64,000 bases of DNA, taken from Blastocatellia bacterium (GTDB taxonomy: Bacteria; Acidobacteriota; Blastocatellia; Pyrinomonadales; Pyrinomonadaceae). This document shows positions 33,939 to 42,231 of this stretch, piece by piece. The notes under the pieces were generated by a model. That model was not told the origin of the DNA and made no database searches. It saw only the letters and a program-made list of their open reading frames with translations. Both the position numbers and the translations under genes were made by a program. The stretch lies in assembly GCA_016789265.1 (NCBI GenBank), contig JAEUQK010000020.1, positions 186,001 to 250,000 of the forward strand, written 5' to 3'. Within the stretch, counting starts at the first letter, position 1; the number at the start of each line of letters is the position of its first letter.

Positions 33939-34931
33939 TCACAATTGTCCAAACCCGCACCAGCTATTGCTGTTGTGCCAGGTTATCGCGACATCTTCGG
34001 CCTTCACTTCTTCAAACCATTCCTCGAACTCTTTTTTCGAAATGTAGAACGCGGTCGGCGCCACGAGGTGGTCGAAGACGATATTGTGCTGTTCGCGCCA
34101 GCCGAAGGTGCCGAGGTGGTTTAGATAGTCGTTGTAGAACAGTTTCTTCGCGACCGGCTTCGCGGCGATGTTCGCGGGGCGATAGACGAGCTTCGTCGTT
34201 AGGAACAGAGAAAGCGTTGGCAGTTTCGATAGCTGATATAGCATCGGCTGGCTGATCTTCGACGTAAAGCTTTCGCGTATCGGGTTGACGTATTTCGTGA
34301 TCCACTCATTGTTCTCCGCACCGTAAACCCAGGCCGAGATGTGCCCGCCTTTCTGCACTTTCGACGCAAGCGATAGAAACGCCTTTTTCGGATCGGGAGT
34401 ATGGTGCAGCACGCCGACGCTGAAGGCGTAATCGAACACTTTTTTCAGCGGCAGTTTGAAGATGTCGCACTGGACGATGTGTGCGTTCGGCAGATGGCGG
34501 GTCAACGCAAATGCAGATTCGACTCCGTCGCCGAGGTCGATCCCGACGACATCCTTAGCGCCCCACTCGGCTGCGAGTTTAGTATGCCGGCCTTTTCCGC
34601 ATCCGCCTTCGACGACCGTTTTGCCTTCAAAGAACTCGGGCTTCACCGGCTGCAGCCATCCGAGAAACTGGTCGAGATATTTGGGGTCTTCCTGCGTAAA
34701 ATGCGTCCATTGCCAGCCGAAGTTCTCTGCCGTCTCGGCCTTGTCAGCCTCGATCTTGCCAAGGTCCGCAAATCGCGGGACGCCGCGAACGACCTTGTAC
34801 TCACGCGAGCATTTCTTACAAGTCAGCACGCCCTCGATGATCTCTTTATCTTCGTATTTGCTCGCGTATGCCAGCAAAATATCTCCGCCGCACGTGGGGC
34901 AGGCGAGCAGTTCTAATAACTTCTCTTTCAT
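33939..34931 (-). CDS. Methyltransferase with amino-terminal zinc ribbon (Trm112-like)
   Basis: This is a 330-residue protein. The first about 55 residues are a small zinc ribbon with two CxxC pairs (LLACPTCGGDILL and LTCKKCSREYKV) like Trm112/YcaR-type domains. After it comes a class I methyltransferase core with VVEGGCGKGRHTKLAAEWGA, then VGIDLGDGVESA, and the motif IV region FSVGVLHHTPDPKKAFLSL. The carboxyl third is a lipid-like or small-molecule acceptor region of unknown type (NSNSWCGFGQL at the end). Such two-part enzymes often act on lipids or glycans, but no substrate is certain here. It starts 10 bp from a repeat arm and lies in a run of leftward genes. Confidence 0.82.
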   Translation of the reverse strand: MKEKLLELLACPTCGGDILLAYASKYEDKEIIEGVLTCKKCSREYKVVRGVPRFADLGKIEADKAETAENFGWQWTHFTQEDPKYLDQFLGWLQPVKPEFFEGKTVVEGGCGKGRHTKLAAEWGAKDVVGIDLGDGVESAFALTRHLPNAHIVQCDIFKLPLKKVFDYAFSVGVLHHTPDPKKAFLSLASKVQKGGHISAWVYGAENNEWITKYVNPIRESFTSKISQPMLYQLSKLPTLSLFLTTKLVYRPANIAAKPVAKKLFYNDYLNHLGTFGWREQHNIVFDHLVAPTAFYISKKEFEEWFEEVKAEDVAITWHNSNSWCGFGQL

Positions 34932-34940
34932 ATGAAATCA

Positions 34941-35012
34941 GCCACGAATTTCACAAATTACACGAATCAGGAATCTAAACTTCGTGCGATTCGCGTAATT
35001 CGGGGCTAATTT
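34941..35012. repeat. Inverted repeat pair of the GCCACGAATT type, family D (copy 2)
   Basis: The left arm is at 34941-34967 (GCCACGAATTTCACAAATTA and continuing) and the inverse right arm at 34981-35012. The right arm ends GGGGCTAATTT, and its CTA at 35006-35008 is the TAG stop codon of the leftward gene 35006-35470. The left arm lies 9 bp upstream of the methyltransferase ATG at 34931. The placement is the same as in copy 1. Confidence 0.85.
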
Positions 35013-35470
35013 ATCCTCTTCTTGAATTCCTCAAATTCTTTATGCGGAAACGGCTGGCGCCAGTTGAACTCGAACTCGTCCGTATCGCGGTCTTCGTAAA
35101 GCTGCTCAAAGGTCTCGGCGAAGGCTGTGACAGCTTCTTTTATGGTTCCGGTGTGAGAGTAAACCAACTCCCGTTCCGTCGCATCACGCTCTTCGGTAGG
35201 AAACTGATGTATCTCTATCAATACGTTTTCACCGTCGCGTACAAACCGAAAATCGAATTCCTCCGGGTCGCGGTTCCATTTCAGTAAATATTCTTGTTGC
35301 TGTGAGGCCGGATCGGCCAGTGAGGTCAATATCCGCATCAGGTCCGGCAATGCCGTCGCGTGCGGAGCGTGGGCCGTTGTCGTGTGAAACTCGTTCACGC
35401 CGTCCTCAAACCCTATCGACATCCATCCGCATTGCGGCGAATTGAAGCTCACTTCGAATTTCCCCGTCAT
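35006..35470 (-). CDS. Uncharacterised acidic protein
   Basis: This 154-residue soluble protein is not one I recognise. It is rich in Glu, Asp and Phe, with FEVSFNSPQCGWMSIGFEDG near the start and a Trp/Phe pair late (FEFNWRQPFPHKEFEEF). There is no signal peptide, membrane segment or known motif. The length and regular alternation suggest a small alpha/beta domain like immunity-type or DUF families, but I would not name one. It lies at the upstream end of the leftward run of genes, and its stop codon is drawn from a family D repeat. Confidence 0.6.
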   Translation of the reverse strand: MTGKFEVSFNSPQCGWMSIGFEDGVNEFHTTTAHAPHATALPDLMRILTSLADPASQQQEYLLKWNRDPEEFDFRFVRDGENVLIEIHQFPTEERDATERELVYSHTGTIKEAVTAFAETFEQLYEDRDTDEFEFNWRQPFPHKEFEEFKKRIN

Positions 35471-35532
35471 AAGGTTGATATGTTAACTTTTTGAAAATGC
35501 TTCGACAAACCCGATGGGCATAGGAGGCGGCA

Positions 35533-36318
35533 ATGATCAGAGGTCTTAATGCTCTGTTGATCTGCATCGGCCTGGCGGTAGCCGGGGCCAACGCTCAGCG
35601 TCCGAAGAAGCCGGAAAAGAAACCGGTCGATGAGTTCACGCTGCAGAGAGTGGCAAAACGGGTGAATTATCATTTTCGGTTCTTAATTGACCGCGACGAG
35701 CGGTTGAGCTGCCGGGTCGGCAGTTCGCAAGAAGGGCAGTTGGCCTTTTCAGATCTATCCGATCTCACGACCGCCCTCTTGAACAGCTCCGGTGTTGTTA
35801 CCGGAGAGCCTATTGAGTCACCAAGATTCGTCCTCGCGGCAGATCCGGCTGTATCGTTGTCAAAGGTTGTCTTGACGCTCGCGCAGTTGAAACAGCGTCA
35901 ATCGCAGCTCGTGGAACTCGAAGCGTCGGACGACCTATTCGTACGTGTCGTGAGGCGACCGCGTGCCGACACTCTGTTGAACGCGGTACCTGATCCACTT
36001 TTCCTTCTTATCCAATTGGGCCGCGACGGTGACATCGCACTCAACAAGGAGCCTGAAGGAAAATTTCCGGCAACAGGGAGGCTAGAGTCGCGTTTGAAAG
36101 AGATCTTCAAAGCCCGTGAGGACAACGGCGTATTTCGGCCGGGTGTTAATGAAATAGATAAGACTGTTCGGGTGCAGGTGTATACGCCGGGAACGAGTTT
36201 TCAAACGCTAATTAAATTGGTCACCGCGATCCGGAATGCCGGCAGTGACCGGATCGAGTTCGACATGGACGGATTGGAACCGCCGATTCCACGCTTGCCG
36301 GTGTTTTCCACTCCATAA
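35533..36318 (+). CDS. Exported protein with ExbD/TolR-like carboxyl domain
   Basis: This is a 261-residue protein with a short signal peptide (residues about 1-22, ending AGANAQ). Two related segments follow. About 90-140 contain a duplicated pattern, and about 155-250 closely follow the periplasmic domain of ExbD/TolR: IALNKEPEG, then LESRLKEIFKARED, DKTVRVQVYTPGTSFQTL and LIKLVTAIRNAGSDRIEFD. In ExbD this domain is tethered by a membrane helix; here it is preceded by a cleavable-looking signal. The ATG at 35533 is chosen for the signal. It precedes thyA by 6 bp, so co-transcription with thymidylate synthase is likely but functionally odd. Confidence 0.6.
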   Translation: MIRGLNALLICIGLAVAGANAQRPKKPEKKPVDEFTLQRVAKRVNYHFRFLIDRDERLSCRVGSSQEGQLAFSDLSDLTTALLNSSGVVTGEPIESPRFVLAADPAVSLSKVVLTLAQLKQRQSQLVELEASDDLFVRVVRRPRADTLLNAVPDPLFLLIQLGRDGDIALNKEPEGKFPATGRLESRLKEIFKAREDNGVFRPGVNEIDKTVRVQVYTPGTSFQTLIKLVTAIRNAGSDRIEFDMDGLEPPIPRLPVFSTP

Positions 36319-36324
36319 TTTAGA

Positions 36325-37170
36325 ATGAAACAATATCACGACCTTCTCAGACACATCCTCGAAAACGGAACGCGGCATGAAGACCGCACGGGAGTCGGGA
36401 CCATATCGGCGTTCGGCTACCAAACCCGCTTCGATCTTCAAAAAGGATTTCCGATCGTCACGACAAAACGCGTTCCGTATCGCTGGGTGGCAGAGGAGTT
36501 GTTTTGGTTCCTGAGCGGCTCAACGGACGAGGCCGATCTTCGCGCTCGCGGCGTGGATATCTGGCAGGAATGGGCTACGGAAGAGCAAACGGCTCGATTC
36601 GATAGGGAAGAGGGCGATCTAGGGCCGGTTTACGGTTATCTGTGGCGTTCGTTCGGCGGCGATTATCCGAAGATGAACGGCGTCGACCAGATCGCTCGGC
36701 TGGTCCGCGAGATCGAGACGAATCCAAACTCTCGTCGTTTGATCGTCACCGGCTGGAATCCGGAGACCTGCGACAATGTTGCGTTGCCGCCGTGCCACAC
36801 GCTGTTCCAATTCAAGATCGACGGCGGCAAGACATTGCATTGCCAGCTATATCAACGATCCGCCGACGCCTTTCTCGGCGTGCCATTTAATATCAGCAGC
36901 TATGCGCTGATGACCCACCTCGTCGCCCATGTCTGTGGTCTTGAGGTCGGTGATTTTATTCATACGTTCGGCGACCTTCACATTTATTCAAACCACCTCG
37001 ATCAAGTAAATGAACTACTTTCACGCGAGCCGCTCGACCTTCCGGTTCTTGAGTTCGCAAATGCCGACGGACTTAAAGGATTGGATGGCCTGCTCAATTT
37101 CAAATACGAGAACCTGAAATTGAACAACTACCGATCTCACGGTAAGATCGCGGCTCCGGTGGCGGTATAA
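36325..37170 (+). CDS. thyA: Thymidylate synthase
   Basis: ThyA makes dTMP from dUMP using methylene-tetrahydrofolate. The 281-residue protein has the amino loop RTGVGTISAFGYQTRFDL, TTKRVPYRWVAEELFWFLSG, the catalytic Cys in NVALPPCHTLFQF, the dUMP-binding LHCQLYQRSADAFLGVPFNI with Arg/Ser, and the late FGDLHIYSNHLDQ. The ATG at 36325 gives the normal MKQYHDLL beginning. A terminator-like hairpin follows. No dihydrofolate reductase gene is adjacent, though it commonly is in other genomes. Confidence 0.96.
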   Translation: MKQYHDLLRHILENGTRHEDRTGVGTISAFGYQTRFDLQKGFPIVTTKRVPYRWVAEELFWFLSGSTDEADLRARGVDIWQEWATEEQTARFDREEGDLGPVYGYLWRSFGGDYPKMNGVDQIARLVREIETNPNSRRLIVTGWNPETCDNVALPPCHTLFQFKIDGGKTLHCQLYQRSADAFLGVPFNISSYALMTHLVAHVCGLEVGDFIHTFGDLHIYSNHLDQVNELLSREPLDLPVLEFANADGLKGLDGLLNFKYENLKLNNYRSHGKIAAPVAV

Positions 37171-37214
37171 GATTATTCGCTGTTAGACAGCTAACTTCAT
37201 CAACAAAAAAGAAA

Positions 37215-37244
37215 AAGCCGGAGATGCACCAGGCTCTCCGGCTT
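37215..37244. terminator. Bidirectional rho-independent terminator
   Basis: AAGCCGGAGA at 37215-37224 pairs perfectly with TCTCCGGCTT at 37235-37244 around a 10-base loop. An A-run lies just left (37204-37216), which becomes a T-run on the minus strand, making this a strong terminator for the leftward OmpA gene; on the plus strand TTATTTT follows and could end thyA transcripts. Confidence 0.85.
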
Positions 37245-37263
37245 ATTTTGCGTGAAGATCGGC

Positions 37264-38523
37264 CTATTTCTTTACGATCGAATATTCGATACGCCGATTA
37301 AGGAATTTGCCAAGTTCTGTGTTCCCGTCAACGTCGGTCCTTGGTTTGGTCGAACCGTAACCCCGCGTCTGAAGGATGCTGCCGTTTACGCCAAATTTTA
37401 CGAGAGTATCTTTGACGGCACTGGCACGCGCTTCCGAAAGTGCCAGATTCGGTCCCGGTTGGCCTACGTTGTCAGTATGCCCTCCAACTTCCAACACAAC
37501 ATCTGCCGGCAATCTCTTAATAAAGTCGGCGCCTTTCTTGAGTGCGACGATACGCCTTGGCGATATTTCCGAACTGCCGGTATTGAAGTTAATGATCAAG
37601 ATGTTCAATGCCTTGACCAGCTGTTCGGGAGTGAACGGGGTTGGAAGGGCATCAAGGGCGGCGTTATAGCAGCGTTCGGCCTTGTCCTCTTCACCGATCT
37701 GTATGTTCGCGCAATCGTCAGTAGTTTTGACGGCCTGTGCCTGGCATCGCGCTATGACGGGCTCCGGATTGACTCCGCGTCCGCCCTCAACCTGGATCGG
37801 CTGGCACGTGAAACTCGGGTGACTGATCGTTATGGTCCGCTTTCCGGGAGCAAGATTAGGAATCTCCGAATCTCCGTTCTCGTTCGAAACGGCAAGCAGT
37901 TTGTCGTCAACAAGGATGTCGCTTCCCGGAGGAGCCCCTTTGACGGTCACTTTGAAACTAGAGTCTCTAATGATGAAGAAATAAACGATACCCAAGACCG
38001 CGACCGCGAAAAAGAACATCACCATCAGGCCGGCAACTGCCCATACCCAACCCGGGATCCCGCCTTTTGCTTTTTCTTCTTCCGCGGCCTGCGCTGCCTG
38101 TTCGGCGGGCGTCGGCGGAAGCTGTTGATACTTCGCCCTTTCTGATTCGGGAAGCTGGAAATAGGGGGTGGTCTTGTCCGGTCCGGGGCCCCAGTCGGAC
38201 GGCGAAGCACCGAAATCTCCTGCATTTACATTTGCATTAGCCTGTGTAGCTCCCCAATCGGCCGCCGGAGGCTGGGCCGCTGCGCCGGGATACATCGTCT
38301 TGCCGAAATCCTGTTTATTCGTTTCGATCGGCTTAATGTTGGTGATGGTTTTCCCAAAATCGTCGGGATTCACGGCCTGGGATGGGATCTTGTAGTTGGT
38401 CTTGGCCCAATCCGGTTCGCCGCCGCCGCTACCTCCGGTGACGTTGTTCGGCAGACTGACGTTCGGCGTCGTTTTTGTCCAATCGTCAGGCGGCGGGCCG
38501 GGAATGTTTTTGTTATCGCTCAC
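37264..38523 (-). CDS. OmpA-domain inner membrane protein with repetitive cytosolic tail
   Basis: This is a 419-residue protein with an unusual plan. There is no signal peptide. The first about 155 residues are low-complexity, with D-[WF]-x-K-T units (DWTKT 14-18, DWAKT 38-42, DFGKT 55-59, DFGKT 72-76, DWGAT 89-93, and two decayed ones). One transmembrane helix follows at about 157-185, then a PEGA-like beta domain (VTVKGAPPGSDILVDDK), and finally an OmpA peptidoglycan-binding domain (about 310-419) with VLEVGGHTDNVG, SEARASAVKDTLVKFG and NRRIEYSIVKK. The tail would face the cytosol and the OmpA part the cell wall. The threonine repeats look like phosphorylation or FHA-binding sites, which is inference. 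Confidence 0.8.
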   Translation of the reverse strand: MSDNKNIPGPPPDDWTKTTPNVSLPNNVTGGSGGGEPDWAKTNYKIPSQAVNPDDFGKTITNIKPIETNKQDFGKTMYPGAAAQPPAADWGATQANANVNAGDFGASPSDWGPGPDKTTPYFQLPESERAKYQQLPPTPAEQAAQAAEEEKAKGGIPGWVWAVAGLMVMFFFAVAVLGIVYFFIIRDSSFKVTVKGAPPGSDILVDDKLLAVSNENGDSEIPNLAPGKRTITISHPSFTCQPIQVEGGRGVNPEPVIARCQAQAVKTTDDCANIQIGEEDKAERCYNAALDALPTPFTPEQLVKALNILIINFNTGSSEISPRRIVALKKGADFIKRLPADVVLEVGGHTDNVGQPGPNLALSEARASAVKDTLVKFGVNGSILQTRGYGSTKPRTDVDGNTELGKFLNRRIEYSIVKK

Positions 38524-38627
38524 TTATGAACCTGGCTCCTTAAGGGGACGCGGAAAGGCGACATTTGTGGAGAGAGTTTAGCACAAATTTGACCGTGTTG
38601 TTATAGGTATGTTGTAGGAAAAGGGAC

Positions 38628-39605
38628 TTAGTTGACCTTTATATTAGGCGGCTGAGCAGATTTTGTCCGAATAGAAATGCCTTCGTCCGCGGTAAGAAAG
38701 ACCCGGCGGGCGTCAAATGCAGATGTATTTACAGGCTGGTATGAGAGCAAGTAACGATTCCGCCTGAGCTCATCACAGATGAATTTCGCGGCTGTCTGAG
38801 CTTCGTCCAGCGGAAATGTCATTCCTCCCGTTCCTTCGGTCAGCGCCGAAACGACTCCGGCTGCTTTTGGCTGGTCGCGCCGATAGGCACCGCCCGAGCG
38901 GTCCGGTATCTGAAGAAAGTAAACGGTGATGTTGTTGTTTTGCAGGTCGCCGAGGATCTGATCGAATTTTGTCTTGCTGCCGCGGTCAAGGCCGTCGCCG
39001 ATCACGACGATCGCAGTCTTTCTAGTGCCCGGCATCAGGGGCAAAAGTATCTCGTTCGATGTCGAATTCAAAGCGTCGAAAAGGTAAGGATTGCCTTTTT
39101 TCCTGAAGGTAGCCAGCGATGCCTCGAGCTTCTTCGCATCGTCGGTCCATTCCTGGATGATCTCTGCCTTTTCGTCGTAAGCGAGGACAAAAAGCTGGTC
39201 GCCCTCAAAGATCTCATAGGCGAATTCCATGGTCGCGGCCTTCAGTTTTTCTAAGTCTGTGGGCAGGGTCTGAGAGTTATCGACAAGGATCGCGATCTTT
39301 GCAGGCGACGGGTCGTAGCTGAAGTTCTTTATTTTCTGCTCGACACCGTTCTCATATAAGAAGAGGTTTTCGAGCTTTATAGGGTCGGTCTTCTTATCTG
39401 TCCGCCATGCGGTTACGGGAACGACCGTTCCCTCGGTGTCGGTTGTTCGTGCACTTCTTCTCGATTGGGCAAAGACCGCCGTCGATAGAGCGCAGACCAA
39501 TACCGCCGCCAAAACGACCGGGTTGTCTAACAAAGATCTAATCGCTCTTAGGTGTCGGATCACTTGTTGACTTTGATGCAGCATCAGCCGTCGCGGTTGA
39601 TTCAC
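38628..39605 (-). CDS. Exported VWA-domain protein (acidobacterial VWFA-related type)
   Basis: This is a protein of about 325 residues resembling the VWFA-related proteins that are numerous in Acidobacteriota. A signal peptide (VVLAAVLVCALSTAVFAQ) is followed by a beta-rich segment (LENLFLYENGVEQKIKNF) and a von Willebrand A domain with AKIAILVDNSQTLP (a DxS variant of the metal site), then VVIGDGLDRGSKT. The start is uncertain. Position 39605 (ATG) overlaps the zinc-ribbon gene by 68 bp and gives a long n-region. An in-frame TTG at 39533, just past the zinc-ribbon stop, would give a much shorter leader with no clear ribosome-binding site. Function unknown. Confidence 0.72.
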   Translation of the reverse strand: MNQPRRLMLHQSQQVIRHLRAIRSLLDNPVVLAAVLVCALSTAVFAQSRRSARTTDTEGTVVPVTAWRTDKKTDPIKLENLFLYENGVEQKIKNFSYDPSPAKIAILVDNSQTLPTDLEKLKAATMEFAYEIFEGDQLFVLAYDEKAEIIQEWTDDAKKLEASLATFRKKGNPYLFDALNSTSNEILLPLMPGTRKTAIVVIGDGLDRGSKTKFDQILGDLQNNNITVYFLQIPDRSGGAYRRDQPKAAGVVSALTEGTGGMTFPLDEAQTAAKFICDELRRNRYLLSYQPVNTSAFDARRVFLTADEGISIRTKSAQPPNIKVN

Positions 39606-39816
39606 CAGTCGAAGTTTTTTCGCTTGCCCCGCCGTTCCTTTTTGAGTAATCGGTCACATACCAACCCTCACCCTTGAACGCAAAACCGGAAAGCGACCAT
39701 TGCTTCTCAAGCTCGCCGCTGCACTTTTCACAAACTCTTAAGGGTTCGTCCGAAACGGACTGCCTCTTTTCAAAATGAGAACTGCAATTTTTGCATCTAT
39801 ATTCGTATATCGGCAT
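39538..39816 (-). CDS. FmdB-type zinc ribbon protein
   Basis: This is a 92-residue protein whose first 45 residues are the FmdB zinc ribbon: MPIYEYRCKNCSSHFEK with the first CxxC and RVCEKCSGELEKQW with the second. The rest is Ser/Thr/Ala/Lys-rich and probably disordered (SEKTSTGESTATADAASKS). Such proteins may act as small regulators, but no mechanism is known. It is followed on the same strand by the VWA gene, whose longest frame overlaps it by 68 bp. Confidence 0.85.
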   Translation of the reverse strand: MPIYEYRCKNCSSHFEKRQSVSDEPLRVCEKCSGELEKQWSLSGFAFKGEGWYVTDYSKRNGGASEKTSTGESTATADAASKSTSDPTPKSD

Positions 39817-39895
39817 TTGTTTCTTATAAATTGGAGCATTGTTTCGGGAAGCAATGCATCCAATAGCATTGAAAAGTCGAAATCAGCTATCGGTT

Positions 39896-40474
39896 ATGAA
39901 ACAAATAATAACAATTAGCTTAGTTGTTATGATAACAAGCCTTTCAGCCTTTGCTCAATCGAAAAAACCGGTGGAGTTGGCGACAGTTGCAAACGTGGAT
40001 CTGAACAGATATCAAGGCAAATGGTACGAGATCGCCCGGTATCCGAACAAATTCCAGAATCAGTGCGTTGGCAATGTCACCGCGACCTACACCTTGAAAG
40101 GCGAAGGAAAGCTCGAGGTCTTCAATCAATGTATGGGGAAAGATGGAAAGTTAAGCGGTGCGAAGGCCGCTGGAAAGATCGCCGATAAAGCAACAAACGC
40201 GAAACTCAAGGTTAGATTTGCTCCCGCATTCATTTCCTTTCTATCGTTTGTCTGGGCAGATTATTGGGTGATCGAACTAGCAGACGATTACACATACGCA
40301 GTCGTGGGGACGCCAGACCGGGACTATTTCTGGATACTTTCGCGGGAAGCCGAAATGAAAGAACCCCTTTATAACGATATACTTCGCCGGGCCGCATCGA
40401 AAGGTTTTGATCCGAAGCGGGTGATCAAAACTCCCCAAGGATTAGCGTCAGTGAATGGTTCGTCCGTGAATTAA
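39896..40474 (+). CDS. blc: Lipocalin (Blc-like)
   Basis: This is a 192-residue precursor with a signal peptide (residues about 1-21, ending SLSAFAQ). The lipocalin mark NRYQGKWYEIARYPNKFQNQ has the conserved Gly-x-Trp, and later strands include TATYTLKGEGKLEVFNQC and YAVVGTPDRDYFWILSRE. Bacterial lipocalins of this type bind fatty acids or lysophospholipids at the outer membrane. The mature start lacks a lipobox Cys, so a soluble periplasmic or surface form is likely. The ATG at 39896 is chosen for the signal; an earlier in-frame codon at 39839 is rejected. Confidence 0.9.
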   Translation: MKQIITISLVVMITSLSAFAQSKKPVELATVANVDLNRYQGKWYEIARYPNKFQNQCVGNVTATYTLKGEGKLEVFNQCMGKDGKLSGAKAAGKIADKATNAKLKVRFAPAFISFLSFVWADYWVIELADDYTYAVVGTPDRDYFWILSREAEMKEPLYNDILRRAASKGFDPKRVIKTPQGLASVNGSSVN

Positions 40475-40505
40475 TGCGGAAAGGACTTGAGTCGAGAACA
40501 AAAAA

Positions 40506-40530
40506 GGGGCGGGAGATCTTTTCCCGTCCC
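40506..40530. terminator. Terminator-like hairpin between the lipocalin gene and trxB
   Basis: GGGCGGGA pairs with TCCCGTCCC with one bulged base, around a short loop at 40516-40520. An A-run precedes it and CTTTTTCC follows, so it could end transcription in both directions between the two convergent genes. Confidence 0.65.
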
Positions 40531-40550
40531 AAGCTTTTTCCGGTTAGTTC

Positions 40551-41555
40551 TTAGGCGGCAATAGTTGTTTCAGCCAGGATCGGATGTTCCGCTAGGAAAC
40601 GTTCAGCGTCTATCGCTGCCATGCAGCCCGTTCCCGCGGCCGTGATCGCCTGCCGGTAATACGAGTCCTGTGCATCGCCGCAAGCGAACACCCCCGGGAC
40701 ATTTGTCTTCATCGTCTTGCCTTCGGTGATCAGGTATCCGACGTCGTCCATATCAAGAATGCCTTTGAAAAGATCAGTGTTCGGCTTGTGGCCGATGGCG
40801 ATGAAGACGCCCTGTGTCGGGTAGTCAAAGGTTTCGTTTGCTTGGGTATCAATAAGGGTGATGCTCTCAACTCCCGACTCCTTTGTTCCGTTGATCTGTT
40901 TCACCTCGGTGTTCCAAAGGATCTTGATCTTTTCGTGGCTCTTCACCCGATCGGCCATGATCTTAGAAGCTCGAAACTCGTCCCGCCGGTGGACAACGGT
41001 CACTTCCGACGCAAACTTCGTCAGAAACAATGCTTCCTCCATAGCAGTGTCACCGCCGCCCACGACCACGATCGGTTTACCGCGAAAGAAGAAGCCGTCA
41101 CAAGTCGCGCAAGCGGAAACTCCGTTTCCGCCTAATCCAAGCGGTACGGGTTCTTCGCCCGGAACGCCCAGCCACTTGGCCGATGCGCCGGTCGAGATTA
41201 TAAGCGTTTCCGCTCTTATGATCGTTGTGATCGCCTCGGCATCCTGACTTTCTTTTCCATAGAGGATAAACGGCCGCTGGCTCAGATCGACCTTTTCGAT
41301 CCAGACGTTAATGATCTCGGTGCCGAACCTCAGTGCCTGTTCGCGAAACTCGTCCATTAGAACGGGGCCCATGATACCGTTCTTGAATCCCGGGTAATTC
41401 TCCACATCGGTCGTAATGGTAAGTTGCCCGCCCGGCTGGGGGCCGTCGATCACGAGCGGGTCAAGCTGCGCACGCGATGCGTAAATTGCTGCTGTCAAAC
41501 CTGCCGGCCCAGACCCCAGTATCACTACCTTTTTGTTGATCTCTATTTGCGACAT
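40551..41555 (-). CDS. trxB: Thioredoxin-disulfide reductase
   Basis: TrxB uses NADPH to reduce thioredoxin, which in turn can feed the ribonucleotide reductase encoded in this window. The 334-residue flavoprotein has the FAD motif VVILGSGPAGLTAAIYASRA, the redox pair in ACATCDGFFFRG, the NADPH motif VVVGGGDTAMEEALFL and the late GVFACGDAQDSYYRQAITA. All key residues are visible. It is convergent with the lipocalin gene and divergent from a PilZ gene. Confidence 0.96.
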   Translation of the reverse strand: MSQIEINKKVVILGSGPAGLTAAIYASRAQLDPLVIDGPQPGGQLTITTDVENYPGFKNGIMGPVLMDEFREQALRFGTEIINVWIEKVDLSQRPFILYGKESQDAEAITTIIRAETLIISTGASAKWLGVPGEEPVPLGLGGNGVSACATCDGFFFRGKPIVVVGGGDTAMEEALFLTKFASEVTVVHRRDEFRASKIMADRVKSHEKIKILWNTEVKQINGTKESGVESITLIDTQANETFDYPTQGVFIAIGHKPNTDLFKGILDMDDVGYLITEGKTMKTNVPGVFACGDAQDSYYRQAITAAGTGCMAAIDAERFLAEHPILAETTIAA

Positions 41556-41776
41556 AATTTCGTTTTTTTATCCCTGACGATCGGTATCATCGAAGTGCAC
41601 GGTTTGGATATTATAACTTTCGAGCGCAACACTCGTCGAACGCATAATTCGAGGCTTGTTTGTATAATTCCCGGTGTTTCAGCTTATATTCCGAGGAGCA
41701 AGGGGGTTGGAAGTTTGCAAACCCAACGTGTTATCATCTTTCTGCTCGGTTTTCGCCCGTTCAAATTGGACGTAAA

Positions 41777-42154
41777 ATGCCAACAAGTATGAAGCCTCAG
41801 TTCGAGGAAAAACGCTTCGCTCTCAGAATGGCGCTGAGGCTGCCGATCGTCGTCTCCGGCCGGTCGGATGACGGTGCGGCATGGAGTGAACCGACCGAGA
41901 CCGATGATATTTCTACGCTCGGTGCATTATTCCAGTTAAATCAAAAGATCGAGAACGGTGACAGCCTTAACATCCGTTCGCATAGGCCTGATGGCGTTCC
42001 GGTCGAGGTAAAGGCCAAAGTCGTCCGACTTTCGACGGGAAGCTATGGAACGACCCGCGTCGGAGTGGCGATCGAGGAACCTAAAGACGCCTGGCTCCGA
42101 CTATTTGTCGCATGGATCGCCGACGACAACGTAGAGGACGGCCGCGATGAGTAG
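41777..42154 (+). CDS. PilZ domain protein
   Basis: This is a 125-residue small protein with the PilZ pattern: the amino-terminal arginine motif (EEKRFALRMALRLP) and the D-x-S-x-x-G motif in TDDISTLGALFQL, followed by a beta barrel with VEVKAKVVRLSTGSYGTTRVGVAI. PilZ domains bind cyclic di-GMP, although the second Arg spacing here is not identical to the strongest binders. The ATG at 41777 is chosen; a second ATG at 41789 is possible. Larger in-frame openings upstream are not conserved-looking. It precedes the crotonase gene by 77 bp. Confidence 0.75.
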   Translation: MPTSMKPQFEEKRFALRMALRLPIVVSGRSDDGAAWSEPTETDDISTLGALFQLNQKIENGDSLNIRSHRPDGVPVEVKAKVVRLSTGSYGTTRVGVAIEEPKDAWLRLFVAWIADDNVEDGRDE

Positions 42155-42231
42155 TTCCGAACGCGGACGCCCTCTTCCGCATTGTTTTAGCTGAACTACA
42201 CCCTCGGGAAGAAAAGAATCACACACGACCG

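Noticed and set aside
37252..38145. Long open frame on the plus strand opposite the OmpA-domain gene
   Set aside because: It has no recognisable motif, and it lies opposite a gene with clear PEGA and OmpA domains and its own terminator. It also begins inside the terminator region.
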